Positions 48,896 through 60,500 of a stretch of 64,000 nucleotides of DNA are shown one piece after another. The position numbers were made by a program, and so were the translations under genes. Numbering within the stretch: position 1 is the stretch's first letter; each line of letters starts with the position of its first letter. Source of the stretch: Stromatinia cepivora (taxonomy: Eukaryota > Ascomycota > Leotiomycetes > Helotiales > Sclerotiniaceae); contig RCTD01000006.1 of NCBI GenBank assembly GCA_014898415.1, forward strand, positions 2,170,001-2,234,000, read 5' to 3'. The notes under the pieces are model-generated. The model was not told the origin of the DNA, ran no database searches, and saw only the letters and a list, made by a program, of their open reading frames with translations.

Positions 48896-50205
48896 AGCTT
48901 CAATACTAGCTATCAGAAAACAGGTTAAAATCTGCTAAGTAACGAGCAGCAGTATCTGCTGTCGTTATGCTGAATGCCTATGGCTGAGGCATGCGCATTT
49001 ATTGAAACGAAAGAGGAAATGTGGTAAGTTAAGAATTGAGTAAAAGCCACCCATCTATATGTAAAATCAAAAAACCTCCTTCCAACTCCAAACATGCAAG
49101 AAATTGAACTTCAGATGTGATTGTTTTTCTTAAGGATTTGAATGATATAGTTTTAAATTTTGATCCATAGTAATTATTGAATTACGTGTCGTGTCTTGTT
49201 GTCCCGTAACTTCCCTTTCAGTTTCATGGCAAAATAAAGAGATCCTCCGTAGATAGTGAGTGAGTGAGTGAGCACGGTCTAGTTTCTAGTTTCTAGTTTT
49301 TTGGCATATCCGTTTCCCTGTAAATTGGTTCGCGTGCCCAGGCGGGACTGCTCCAGGGGGTTTCTAGGTCGTGAAATTGAGTTCTAGAACGCCTACAGGG
49401 TAAAATTGATAGGTATGTGAAGCAGACACAAGTACCTACCTAGTAAATACTTCGTAACGAGAGACTGCTGCTTAGTTCGAAGAAACACCTTAGAGTAGAA
49501 GAGGTCAGACAGATAGCATATAATAGCATATAATAAATATGTACGAAATAAGTGAAAAGAAGTTGATGGGAAATTGAAGAAGCAATCGATGGATAGAATA
49601 TCAATATTGATTACGTAGCATTTAGATTAGAAGATTTGATACTGTGTTATTTATCAGACTTTACATCTATTCACACATCGATTGTCCTTTCTCTGCTCAA
49701 AAAAACTGCATCTGGTACTGAATAAGTTATTGCCATTTTACCCATCCGATAAATAAGGTCACGTGTGTATAACAGTTTTTAAGCCAAAGACCCATTTATT
49801 GACGAAGCTTTTTGCCAATTACAGATTAGCGCTAAAAATCGAAATGTATCCCAACCTCTTGATTCTTCAAACATTAACTCCCCACCCACCTTATTTTCCC
49901 CCCAATCCTTCCTTAAGCTTCATCACTTTGTCGCCGACGCATCGCATAAGACCAATACAAGTAATTAATTGCTATGATAGCTGCATTGTTTTTTTGATAA
50001 ATTTTATTTGTTGCTACATCTTATTTCTGCGACGCGATTAACTCAACATCGAAAACTTTATTGAGAACGCAGTCCTCGACGCGCTGTCAAACAAAAAAAA
50101 GTCCACGTCAACAATAAACGATACAATCGCGTCTTCGTTATTGAATTCACTTAACAAAATTTATATACTTCCGCGCGAGGGCGCTATACTCTCCTTGCTA
50201 TCATC
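48896..50205. promoter_or_regulatory. Divergent upstream region of PMR1 and RAD21
   Basis: 1.3 kb without a gene. On the RAD21 side two ACGCG motifs (50032-50036 and 50079-50083) match the core of the MluI cell-cycle box bound by MBF-type factors in yeasts; regulation is inferred only. A GTGA/GAGT microsatellite (about 49257-49275) and three copies of CTAGTTT (about 49279-49299) lie nearer PMR1. Confidence 0.4.
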
Positions 50206-52242
50206 ATGTTTTATTCGGAGACTTTGTTAAGCAAGACAGGGCCTTTGGCTCGTGTCTGGCTTTCGGCGAATTTAGAGCGCAAGTTGTCGAAAAATCACAT
50301 TTTGCAAGCCAGTGTCAAGGATAGTGTTGAAGCTATCGTCACACCTAATCAAGCACCAATGGCTTTACGTCTGAGCGGTCAACTATTGCTAGGAGTTGTA
50401 AGGATTTACAGTCGAAAAGCACGTTATTTACTTGATGATTGTAATGAAGCTCTTATTAAAATAAAAATGGTATGTTATCTCTCAAAATCTTTGAGGTAAA
50501 TACTAACCCTCCCCACCTAGGCCTTTCGTCTTTCCGGCAACAATGATATTCCTGCCGGACTCCATATGCCTTCTCGAGATGCTCTTATGCTTCCTGATAT
50601 GCTCACTGAAGGAGATAACCTCGAAATGCCACCAATGCCTGATGCTTCATTCCTTTTTTCCCAGTTAGACGAAGACTCTGCATTGGGTCGCAAGCGAAGA
50701 GGTGCTAGCCGTGATATTAACTTGCAGGACGAGTTTAATAACAGCCAATTCTTACAAAATAGTGTCGAAGATAACAGTAGGGACGAGGATGAACTTGCCT
50801 TAGAGCCTTTGGATGATGATCTTGATTTAGGTCTTGATTTTGGACTGGACGATATAAATCCTAAGACGGCTGGAGCGGATAGATCAGGAGCTGATATCAG
50901 TCTTGAATTTGGACGAGATGCACCAGCTGCCCGAGCAGTTGAAGACGATTTACTCAGCGAGTTGGACATTCAACCACGAGCAAAGGACGTTTTCGATGAT
51001 GGAGATCGTGAAACTTCAATCAATCTCGGATTTGGTGATGACGATGATGGTTTTCAGATTGGTGATGATGATGGAGATATCGACATGCTCAATATTGGTG
51101 GAGAGCCAGATATTTCTGCCCTTCCACGTGCTCCTGAACTTGAGCGCGCTCGAATCTCTGAGTCCCCACTTTCCGATATTGATGAGACCATTGTTGCCGA
51201 AGTCGAGGCAGATCAACAACGCCGAGAAGAATCAGGAATGTTTGCACCCGAAGATGAGACAGAACAATCAATCTTCCGTCAACCAGCTCAACGTGCTAGG
51301 AAATTCAAACCTTTGATGCCTGATGATGACACAACCATTTCTAAGCACGCTATTCAAGAGTTGCAGAAAAATCACGATGCCATCTTACGCCCTCAGTCAT
51401 TCCTTCCCCGCGATCCTCAACTTTTGGCATTAATGGAAATGCAAAAGAATGGTGGTTTTGTTTCCAATATCATGGGTGAAGGACGAAGTATAGGTTGGGC
51501 ACCTGAACTTCGTGGAATGCTTTCCCTCGATGCGGTTCGTAGAACTGGGGAGAAGCGTAAGCGTGATAGTGGTATTGCAGATATGGATGAACAAGAACAA
51601 GGTGCCAACAAATCACCTCGCTTGGATTTAGGTGAGGAAGAAGACCTCGGTGCCAATCTTGCTGGTGATGCTGCGTTGGGTCGTGATGAGACAATAATTG
51701 CTGCCGATGGTACAATTATTGAAATGGGACGTGATGACGAATTCAATATCAACATTGATGATGATGAGCATAACGCCACAATCGGTTTACGAGATGATCG
51801 CAGTGCAACTCCAGGCAACCAGTTTGATGAAACAACCGCACCTCTCGTACACCCTGCAGATAGTGGACCTGTATCACTTGGTACGACTCACGCTGTTCAT
51901 CTTCTTCGTGAACGATTCGGTGACGAGGCATCCAACAGTCCAGATAAGCGCAAGAAGGCCAGTGTTCTTTTCCAGGATTTATTACCAGAAGGTACAACAA
52001 GCAAGGCTGATGCCACCAAGATGTTCTTTGAGGTTTTAGTCCTTGCAACCAAAGATGCTGTCAAGGTTGAGCAACAAGAACATACACTAGGAGGACCAAT
52101 CCGTGTTAGAGGCAAACGAGGTCTTTGGGGTGCTTGGGCTGAAAGAGAAGCTGGTGGTGAGATCGCTGAAGAGAATGTCCCTGGACCTTCAAATACCGTA
52201 CCTTTATTAGAAGCATCGAGAATGGTCTCAGTTTCTGCTTAA
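50206..52242 (+). CDS. rad21: Mitotic cohesin subunit Rad21/Scc1 (kleisin)
   Basis: Kleisin that closes the SMC1-SMC3 cohesin ring and is cut by separase at anaphase. Two exons, 50206-50469 and 50521-52242, with a 51-bp GT-AG intron, giving 661 residues. The N-terminal Rad21/Rec8 domain (1 to about 105) opens [18 protein letters not shown] and has [17 protein letters not shown], the SMC3-binding helices. The middle (about 130-560) is acidic and disordered, with many D/E runs. The C-terminal winged-helix domain that binds SMC1 includes [16 protein letters not shown] near 590-610. The splice join keeps I-K-M-A-F-R-L-S in frame. No separase site was assigned with confidence. The mitotic form, rather than meiotic Rec8, is inferred from the well-conserved N-terminal block. 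Confidence 0.93.
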
Positions 52243-52754
52243 GAATGGAATGGTTTGTTGTATGAGTACATTATTGCATTTAAGGAAAAAAGGAACGCTG
52301 GTCTAGCGATTGGCGTCAAGGTCAATTTGTCTATAGGCAAAGCTTTAAGTTTATGAATCTGGCGTTTTGAGACTTGATATCCTAGGCGTTATTCGAAGGC
52401 TTCGACACCCCAGTCTGACTGATGATTGGGATTTGTTTGGGTACAACACGGGGAAGTTATGGATTGTAGTGATGAATTAGCGAGTACGGTTCAGGTGTAT
52501 AAATAAAAATTCACAATGTCCATGATTGTCTCTTGTTCAATGCAATTACTGTGATTGTGCGTGCTTGATGTTTCTCTATTGCTTGATTTGCTATAAGTAA
52601 AGCTATTTGTATTTGTAAGAATACGTCCTCCAATCTTATTCCTCACATCACTCCATTACCGCCGTACTCATAAGAATCGGAAATAACATTCACTGTGTGT
52701 GTGTAGGTAAATCAGCGATTCTGCGTATAGGGTATAGGGTATAGGGATTCGCTA

Positions 52755-52793
<39 letters not shown>
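52755..52793. repeat. (TATC)n microsatellite
   Basis: About nine tandem copies of the tetranucleotide, directly after a short TATAGGG repeat. Confidence 0.9.
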
Positions 52794-52898
52794 ATGTTAG
52801 TTATTACTATGAGAAAGGGGTGAGGAAGGGTCTTATAGGGAGGGGTTCATAGGCCGATATATGGAGGGGATATGTAAGGAAGGCTTTTAAGGGAAGAG

Positions 52899-52988
52899 GA
52901 TTTAGAGGGTGGTTTAGAGGGTGGTTTAGAGGGGTTATGGGGTTTGGGTTTTGGGGTTTGCGGTTTGGGGTTTGGGGTTTGGGGTTTG
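52899..52988. repeat. G/T-rich tandem tract, telomere-like degenerate units
   Basis: Three tandem copies of a 12-mer (GGTTTAGAGGGT-type) are followed by repeated GGGGTTT/GGGTTTT units. Four or more G-runs of at least three could fold as a G-quadruplex on the plus strand. The units are not exact telomere repeats. Confidence 0.7.
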
Positions 52989-54068
52989 AAGTGGGAAGTT
53001 AGAAGTAGGAGGTAGGAAGTAGATGTGCGGTGGTGGAGGAGGGGAGGGGGAGGAGGGGTAGTGGGATGAGTGGGCTAGTGGTGGTTTGGAGTGGATAGAT
53101 GAATTGGGATGGATGGATGGAAGCGGACGGGTGGGATGGATGGGATGGTATAATATAGAATAGAATAAAATAAAAATAAGAAACAGAATGGGATAGTATA
53201 GAAGTAGATAGGATAAAATGGAATAGAATAGATGGGTTGGGATGAAATGAGGATGAGATAGGACTAGATGACATAAGACTATTTGAGATGGCATGAGAAG
53301 TGAACTATGGAGCGAATGAATCTACATGGCGTTACATGGCGTTTCGAGTGAATAACATCTTGTAAGCGGACCGCTGCCCAAAATAAGTTCGGCGTGTAGA
53401 TTCTGAGCAAATGAGGCATGATCAGGATATCTGTAGTTTTCACGAATATACCATTCTACATCCCATCATCGACTCTACTGACAACTCTAGCCGAGAAAAA
53501 TGATTTCCCAATGAATATACCGAAAATCTATGTTTCTTGCATTTATCACATATCTCAGTTATAATAAGCACGTCCCTTGGCCCTCTGGCTCATATTTGAT
53601 TTCTAGAGGAAGGAGTTGAGGAATTGAATTATAGAAGGGATGAACAAAATGTTCACATAAGACTCAGAGAAGTGAGAAGAGTCTTCATCTTTGAGGAATT
53701 AGGATACTCACTATGGCCGGAATACGGGAAGACTAATGAATCAATGCTACTAAAGTATTGATAGGAGATATAAAAGAACATCATAGTTTTTTGCATCACT
53801 TGGAAATTGAATTAAGGCAGGTTTCTCCATGAGAAGGATTTACTAACATTAAATCCTTAAAGTAATCAAGTTCAACATAAAGTGGTATAAATATCCAAAA
53901 GCCGATTCAAAAAGCCAATCCAAAACTAACGATCCCAAATTTCACGTCATCATAAATTTTCCATTTTCGAACCCAAATTCCCCTTCAAAAAACCATTAAG
54001 GATTTACCAAAACCGTCGACCTAAATCCCATTAGCCATCAAATCCCACCTTCCATAATTACTAAAAAC

Positions 54069-55323
54069 CTACGCGCTCTCCCCATCACCCCCCTTCCCCT
54101 TATCCCTACCCATATCCAACTTTTTCTCCTTCTCCTTTTCCTTCTCCTCATAAAACCTCTCCACATCCAGCACCTGCCTCCCATTCCAATCCGACATAAT
54201 ATATTGACCCTCCGTCCTAACTCTATTCTGATACCAACCAGGCAAAGCCCTCAACCACGTCAACGAGACACCAAAGCCAGGATAAATGCCCTGTGCACTC
54301 TTCCCCTTCAAAATCTTCTTCACAATTTCTTCCGCCACGGTATCAACCTCTAACGTCGGGAGCAAGAACGTAGAATCATTTTTATAGCCTTGGAAGAGAG
54401 TGGTTTTGGTGTATCCTTGATTAATTAATATCGTTCTTACTCTTGGCGCGTGGTATTTGGTGAGGAGTTCGGCGGTTAGTCCTTCGTGGAAGGAGAGGGC
54501 GGCGGCTTTGGATGAGGCGTAGTCGGTCATGTTTGGGACGGTGATGTAGGCGGCGAGACTGGCGATTGTGACGATCATGCCGTGATTTTTCGACACCATG
54601 TATGGAACGAACTCTTTAGCCGTGAAATAGTGGGAAATGGTGTTGACGTCGAATGTGAAACGGACATCTTTTTCAGTGGAATCGAGAATACTTTTTCCGC
54701 GAGCAACACCGGCGTTATTGATGAGAACGGTTGGGTTACCCACTTCAGAGCGAATGCGAGATGCGACGGTGGAAATGGTAGATGGTGAAGTAATATCGCA
54801 TTTGTAGTAATGGACATTGGATGCTTTGATGCAAAGTTAATATCCATTGAATGATCCGCAACAGAAGGTAGGACAACATACTGGTTTCAAAACTCATTGG
54901 AATAACATCCAACACCACCACCGTAATCCCCTTTTCCGCCAAAAGTTTCACAACTTGTCCACCGATTCCTCCAGCACCACCTGCAATCAACACAATTTCT
55001 TTCTGCCAATCATATTTATCATCTACCCAATTATTCTGAACACCTCTCTCCAAATAATTCGAAACTAATCTGAGAACTCCAAAATAGAATAGTTTTCGAA
55101 TTCGAGAGTATGCAGTTTCATGGAGTATTGAAAGATCATTTCCTCGTTTTGTATAACGAGCTAGGAGAAGAAATATCAAAGTAAAAGCGGGATTTAATGC
55201 TGTTTTCTTGATCAAGCTACCAAGGGAATCGCTCCGGAACCCTACATGTTGTGTATTCTCATTAGCGTGATGTTGCACAAGACAAGGGGTTTGAGGTTGT
55301 ACCTTCGCGGGGTAACCATCCAT
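54069..55323 (-). CDS. Membrane-anchored short-chain dehydrogenase/reductase
   Basis: NAD(P)-dependent oxidoreductase of the classical SDR family, probably acting on lipid, sterol or retinoid-like substrates at the ER or lipid droplets, by family analogy. Two exons, 55323-54882 and 54823-54069, with a 58-bp GT-AG intron, giving 398 residues. A hydrophobic segment (about 45-56) precedes the Rossmann fold. The cofactor motif is I-A-G-G-A-G-G-I-G near 112-121, with Ala where Thr is usual. Further motifs are I-N-N-A-G near 181, I-A-S-L-A-A near 233 supplying the catalytic Ser, and Y-A-S-S-K near 248 with the catalytic Tyr and Lys. The end is a highly charged tail (E-K-E-K-E-K-E-K-K). The first ~35 residues do not look family-like, so the true N-terminus may come from another upstream exon. 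Confidence 0.85.
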
Positions 55324-56275
55324 TGCGCATCGGCATATTTCTTCGTCTGTTATGTAAGGTTATCTCTCTCTGATTTTGATAATTTGACAAAACCGTTTGA
55401 TATGATACTTCAATGGAATTGAAAGATATAAAAAGAAAAGTACATCATTGACAGGAATGTATCTTTGACATACTTATTACTTATTCCCCATAACCGGCTT
55501 AGCATTTATCAAAGCATGTGTTGACCAATCATAATAGGGGAACTTCACCAACCGAGAAACATTTTGAGGTTCGGATTGCGGGGTAGCACCTTATGAGCTA
55601 TGGATGAAACTTTAATTCCGTACAAGGTCATATACGGTATATTACCACATATCACATACTGTCCCAATCTATTATGTAGATGAGATGCTAAAATATGATT
55701 TAGCAGGCTAATCCTCATGGTTTTACTTGAATTTCACGGACCACCATATTTTTGAATCCATTTCAGCATTCCGATTTTCATTGACCATATTCATCCAATT
55801 GAGCTCCAAGTTTTCCATAAAATTGTCTCCAGATAACCATTGAGAGAATCCCTTCAAGCTATTTAGCCTATCGTTCCCGGAAGGCATACTTGGAGAGTGA
55901 TTGGTAGGGGACATCTAATCGGCCTTTTAACTTCTGTCGCATCTCATGCTAGCACAGCTATATAGATTTCTAGGGCTTCGACTTCTCATTCGATCATTTC
56001 CGAGCCCTCAGCCAAAACCACAAAAGAAATGAGTCCGGACACAGTTAAATAAAATAAGGTTAAAAGAACAGTACAGAAGTGATCTTGACGTGAGAGACAA
56101 TGACTAGCGACACTCGAAGCTCTGTGAACATCCAAAGGTCACCCTATCATTCATAGCGAAGATGCTTGCCTCACAGTAGACTAACGGGATTTGACGGCAC
56201 TCTAGGGACGGGCCGTTGATATAAGGGATTAGATTAAATTCAATAGTCCTACAGAATCCCATCCACTTCGATATA
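55324..56275. other. Intergenic region
   Basis: Contains SDR upstream sequence and the 3' region of the GPI-type protein. A 63-codon minus-strand frame (55723-55914) has ordinary composition but no recognisable feature; I do not call it. Confidence 0.45.
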
Positions 56276-57113
56276 TTACAATACAAACATCATAAACAGA
56301 CTCCCTATCCATATGCAATGTGCACCAGTCCTCCAGTCAATAGAGTTTCCGGCCCCAGTTCCATCTTTGGATGAGGCACTAGTTTGTATCGCCGTACCTG
56401 CAATACGAGTAAAGTTATTCGCCGACGCTTCCAATGTTTCCCAAGGAATCAAATCATTATTGATAGAGTCACAAGAAGGTCTATCACTTTTCTCGGGTAT
56501 AGAGTTGGTGACTTGGATTGGAAGGTCGAAAATTGTATACTGATCGGTTCCGTTCAATCGAAAATTTTGGCGGATGGAAATCTACCGTATGTCAATACTG
56601 AATGTTAAAATAGAAAGTCTAGATGCGCACATTATATGCCCCCCTTGAAGTTTTCTTATCCGATGTACCGTCACCGACAAGACAATCAGGCCAGACCCAA
56701 TTCACATGTTTGACTGTGCTACTCGGCTCTTGAGCCATGATCTCCCCTAAGCTCGCATTCCCTGCTGTCGCTGTACCATTCGAAATTGTGAAGTTCTTGC
56801 CTGTAGTATAGCTGGAGAGAAACATGGTGATATTATAAATCTCAGAGACGGCATTCTTTGGATAAGGTGGAAGTTGGAGCTGTCCATCTGAGGAAACATC
56901 CAGCGCAACCTGTAGGAAATCTAAACAATTAGCAAATGTTCAACAGTCAAGATTAAGTGTTTACTACTTACCACCTCCAAGTGGTGTATTAGGCTGTGGC
57001 GCATCGACTATCGCGATTCCGGGGGTATAAATTTGTCCATTGACAATTTCTTGAGAATAGATACCTTGCACATATAGACAAATGAAAAGAGTGATGAATT
57101 GTAATGCCACCAT
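56276..57113 (-). CDS. Secreted, probably GPI-anchored, N-glycosylated protein
   Basis: Three exons: 57113-56972, 56920-56631 and 56581-56276, with introns of 51 and 49 bp, giving 245 residues. An N-terminal signal peptide (about 1-20, M-V-A-L-Q-F-I-T-L-F-I-C-L) is followed by an extracellular domain with at least six N-x-S/T sites. Conserved-looking motifs are Q-L-P-P-Y-P-K-N-A-V, W-V-W-P-D-C-L-V-G and, across the second junction, Y-N-I-S-I-R-Q-N-F-R-L-N-G-T. A Ser/Gly-rich stretch near 215-230 and a hydrophobic C-terminal tail (I-W-I-G-S-L-F-M-M-F-V-L) fit a GPI signal. The first acceptor was chosen because the alternative AG 11 bp downstream breaks the frame. It looks like a fungal cell-surface or wall protein; I do not know its function. 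It is divergent from the pseudouridine gene. Confidence 0.75.
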
Positions 57114-57676
57114 TGCGAAAAGATGCTCAGCAACCGCAGTATACAGAAGAGTAGAGTAGTGATGAATACATCATATAGGAAGAAGAAGAACAGAAAGTTG
57201 ATTTACAAGTAATATCAGGATGACAATATACGAAATGATGACAAGGAAGTGGTAAATTACCCGTCCCAAGCTTTCGGATGAAAATGTTCCTTACGGTTAA
57301 ACTATAAATTATGCATAAGAGAGATCAATTGATTGGTTCGGCCTGCTAATTCCGAAATTTCAAAGAAAAATTCCAGTCAAATTTTGATTGAGACTTGGCT
57401 CGTATCAAATAAATTGCTTGTTGATGGTGGTTGTTCTCAAGTTCGTTCTTAAGAATCCTTCCAAACTTCCGACAAAATGTTCAATGCTTATCACGTGAAA
57501 AGGTTATTAGTAAGCTTAATTGGACCACTGTCCTACTACATGGCATAATAGATATTGCCCGGATGTCACAAGCCGTCGAGATTTATAGATGTATTGGTGA
57601 TGAATTCATAATCTAGTGCATAGTCCATTATCCTATTCCATCTCCCCACGATATTTGTGGTGGAATCATCGACATC
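57114..57676. promoter_or_regulatory. Divergent upstream region of the GPI-type protein and the pseudouridine enzyme
   Basis: 563 bp between divergent start codons. No specific operator was recognised. Assigned by orientation only. Confidence 0.35.
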
Positions 57677-60500
57677 ATGAATTCCATACTTCGACCCACT
57701 CTTAAAATACGATTGCCTTCGGTGTCGACCAACACCTTGTTGAAGTGCCGTTACAAGAATCCTACTTATGGCGGTCCTGGCAATATTCAAATAAGGGGGA
57801 GATTCCAAGGAACAGCCTCAAAGAATGCCGAGAGTAGAATTTTTAAAATATCTGAGGAAGTGGAAGAGGCTACAAAATCTAATAAACCAGTTGTAGCTTT
57901 AGAAAGCACCATTTATACCCATGGATATTCATATCCTGAGAACGTCCAGTTGGCTCTCGATCTAGAGGATATTGTTCGCCTTAATGGAGGAATTCCAGCA
58001 ACAATTGGAGTTTTGGATGGTGTAGCACGTGTTGGATTAAGTAAGGAGGAGTTGATTGCTGTCGCATCTGCACAAGGGAAACCGGAGACTATGAAGGTCT
58101 CTCGTAGGGATTTACCTTATATTCTAGGAATGGTGAGTGTCATTTCCTTGTGTTGACCCATTCACCTTGATATATTTTATCAATTGTCAATGTCTTAATC
58201 ACGAATAGGGCATTTCTGGACGCAAAATTACTGGAGGTACTACGGTCGCTGGTACCATGATATTAGCGCAAAAAGCTGGAATTAGTGTATTTGGTACTGG
58301 TGGTCTGGGAGGTGTTCACCGTGGAGGTCAAGACAGTATGGATATTTCTGCCGACCTCACTGAACTTGGACGCACTGCAGTTGCCGTGATTAGCAGTGGC
58401 TGTAAAAGCTTTCTGGATATTCCTCGGACATTGGAGTATTTAGAGACTCAAGGAGCTGGTGTCTTTACGTTTGCAGATGGACGTACTGGACCAATTGACT
58501 ATCCAGCATTTTACACACGTGATAGTGGTGTTAAGAGTCCGATGGTTGTTCAGAATGCTGAAGAGGCTGCTGCTATTATCTGTAAGTTTTGATTGTACTC
58601 TAAGCCAGGTACGTTGAGTAAGTGATGATTAACACGAATAGATGCCCAGGATTTCTTCAAACCTACTAGCGGTTTTCATTTCGCGAATCCAATTCCTGAA
58701 GAATTCTCCATTCCTAGGTCCGAAATCGATAATGCAATCGATCAAGCGGTCCAAGAAGCTGCCGAACAGGGTTTCCATGGTCACAGGAATACTCCCTTCA
58801 TACTGGCGAGGATCAAAGAACTTACAAAGGGTAATAGTGTCGCAGCGAATAGAGCGTTGATAGAATCCAATATTAGGATGGCGACTAGAGTTGCCATCGA
58901 GCTTTCTAGGTTGAGATCAGATGAAACCGAAAGCTGGTTAGTAAAGTGAGGTTCATTTAGATATATAGTAACTCAACAAATATTATAGGAACAATGCTAG
59001 CAAAGTGTTTAGGCAGCCGTCCACTACGGCGGATGCAAGTAGGATGTATTCAAACCACCCTAGTGCCCTAGAGTCATGCTCTTCCAACATCTCCACTCCA
59101 AAGGTTTGCAAATTCCTCCCTGACTTTCAAAATATCTTTGCAAGAAAACCATGCTTTAAAGTATCATTATTGTCTAACATTTGATATCATGTAGCCTAGT
59201 ATAGTTGTCATAGGCTCAGTAGCCATAGATCTTTCTTGTGACTATACTCCTCGTACCAACCAATCCACAGGAGGTTCTTCACCACAGATGCACACATCGA
59301 ATATCGCCAGAATCCGCTCATCGATTGGTGGAGTCGGCTATAACGTCTTACGAGCAGCTCAACTTAGTAGCAAAGAGCCTGTCAGTCTCTGTACTTTTAT
59401 TGCTGACGACCAGTAGGTACCCTACGGATCTATCATCGACCACATCTAATGAATCTAGGGCCGGAAAAACGATACTTCAGAGCTTAAAAGCCAACGGAAA
59501 CCATACCGATGATATCACGATATGCTCAAAGGAATCTGACTACCGCACAGCTCAATATGTCGCCATTAATGACGGAAAGAAAGACCTCGTCATAGCCATG
59601 GCCGATATGGGTATATTCACTAGACCATCAAATGACTCATCTATTCAAGCCATGTACAGTAAACTCAATACTCTTACTTCCTCCACAAAATGGATCATCA
59701 TAGACGCAAACTGGCAACCAGAAGTTATCCACGAATTTCTGCACGCCGCCAAGTCACCTTCATCATCTATCAAAATCGCATTCGAGCCCGTTTCAACCAC
59801 TAAATCAGCACGCCTTTTTGAGCACCCCACCAATTCATCTCTCAAAACCAATAAACTCCCCGTCTTCCCAAATCACATTGTCGATCTTGCAACTCCTAAT
59901 GAACATGAACTTACCTCTATGCATGAAGCCGCGACTACACACGGAAAATTCGAAAGCGAAGAATGGTGGAAAACTATCGATGCCCTCGGTATTCCCAGCA
60001 CAGGTGCTAGAGACCGCTTCGTACAAATAACATCCCAAGATCTCACTAATCAAGGTATTCCCGTCAAAGCTGTTCAACTCCTTCCCTACATCCCCACTAT
60101 CCTTACTAAAATTGGGGCTCGGGGAGTTCTACTCACTTCCGTGTTACGTCCTGGTGATCCACGACTTCGAGATCCGGATCATGCACCATATATCCTGTCG
60201 CGCTGTACGAATGGGAATGAAGAGGTAGGTGGTGTATATATGAGGTTATTTCTGGCGGTAGAGAAGGTTGAAGAAGGAGATGTGGTTAGTGTTAATGGGG
60301 TTGGTGATACATTTTTGGGAGTGTTGATTGCGGGGTTAGCGAGGGGTTGTGAGTTGGGAGATGGATTGATTGAGATTGCGCAGAGGGGGGCAGTGATGAC
60401 GTTGAAAAGTTGCGAGAGTGTTAGTCCTGAGGTTGGGAAGTTGAGGGAAGAATTAGATGAGTTATATCAAGGGCAAAGTAGTGGAAGACTTCCTGAGTAA
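57677..60500 (+). CDS. Fused pseudouridine-5'-phosphate glycosidase / PfkB-family pseudouridine kinase
   Basis: Bifunctional enzyme for pseudouridine breakdown. The kinase part would phosphorylate pseudouridine, and the glycosidase part would split the C-C bond to uracil and ribose 5-phosphate. Six exons: 57677-58132, 58209-58581, 58642-58936, 58989-59103, 59195-59412 and 59459-60500. All five introns are GT-AG (46-91 bp), and the joined frame gives 832 residues. The N-terminus (1 to about 45) is Arg/Ser/Thr-rich and could be a mitochondrial presequence. The glycosidase domain (about 60-365, PsuG/IndA type) has V-V-A-L-E-S-T-I-Y-T-H-G, then I-T-G-G-T-T-V-A-G-T and F-G-T-G-G-L-G-G-V-H-R-G. The PfkB domain (about 412-815) begins I-V-V-I-G-S-V-A-I-D and ends with N-G-V-G-D-T-F-L-G, carrying the catalytic Asp. 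The fusion order matches other fungal and animal examples I know. Confidence 0.9.

Larger units (their letters stand above)
52243..54068. other. Intergenic low-complexity region
   Basis: Holds, left to right, the RAD21 3' region, a TATAGGG repeat (about 52722-52747), a (TATC)n microsatellite (52755-52793), a G/T-rich tract (52899-52988), and then a long plus-strand purine-rich segment (about 52990-53290) made of GGATGG, TAGAATAGAATAAAATA and similar degenerate runs. No coding frame is credible. Confidence 0.55.
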
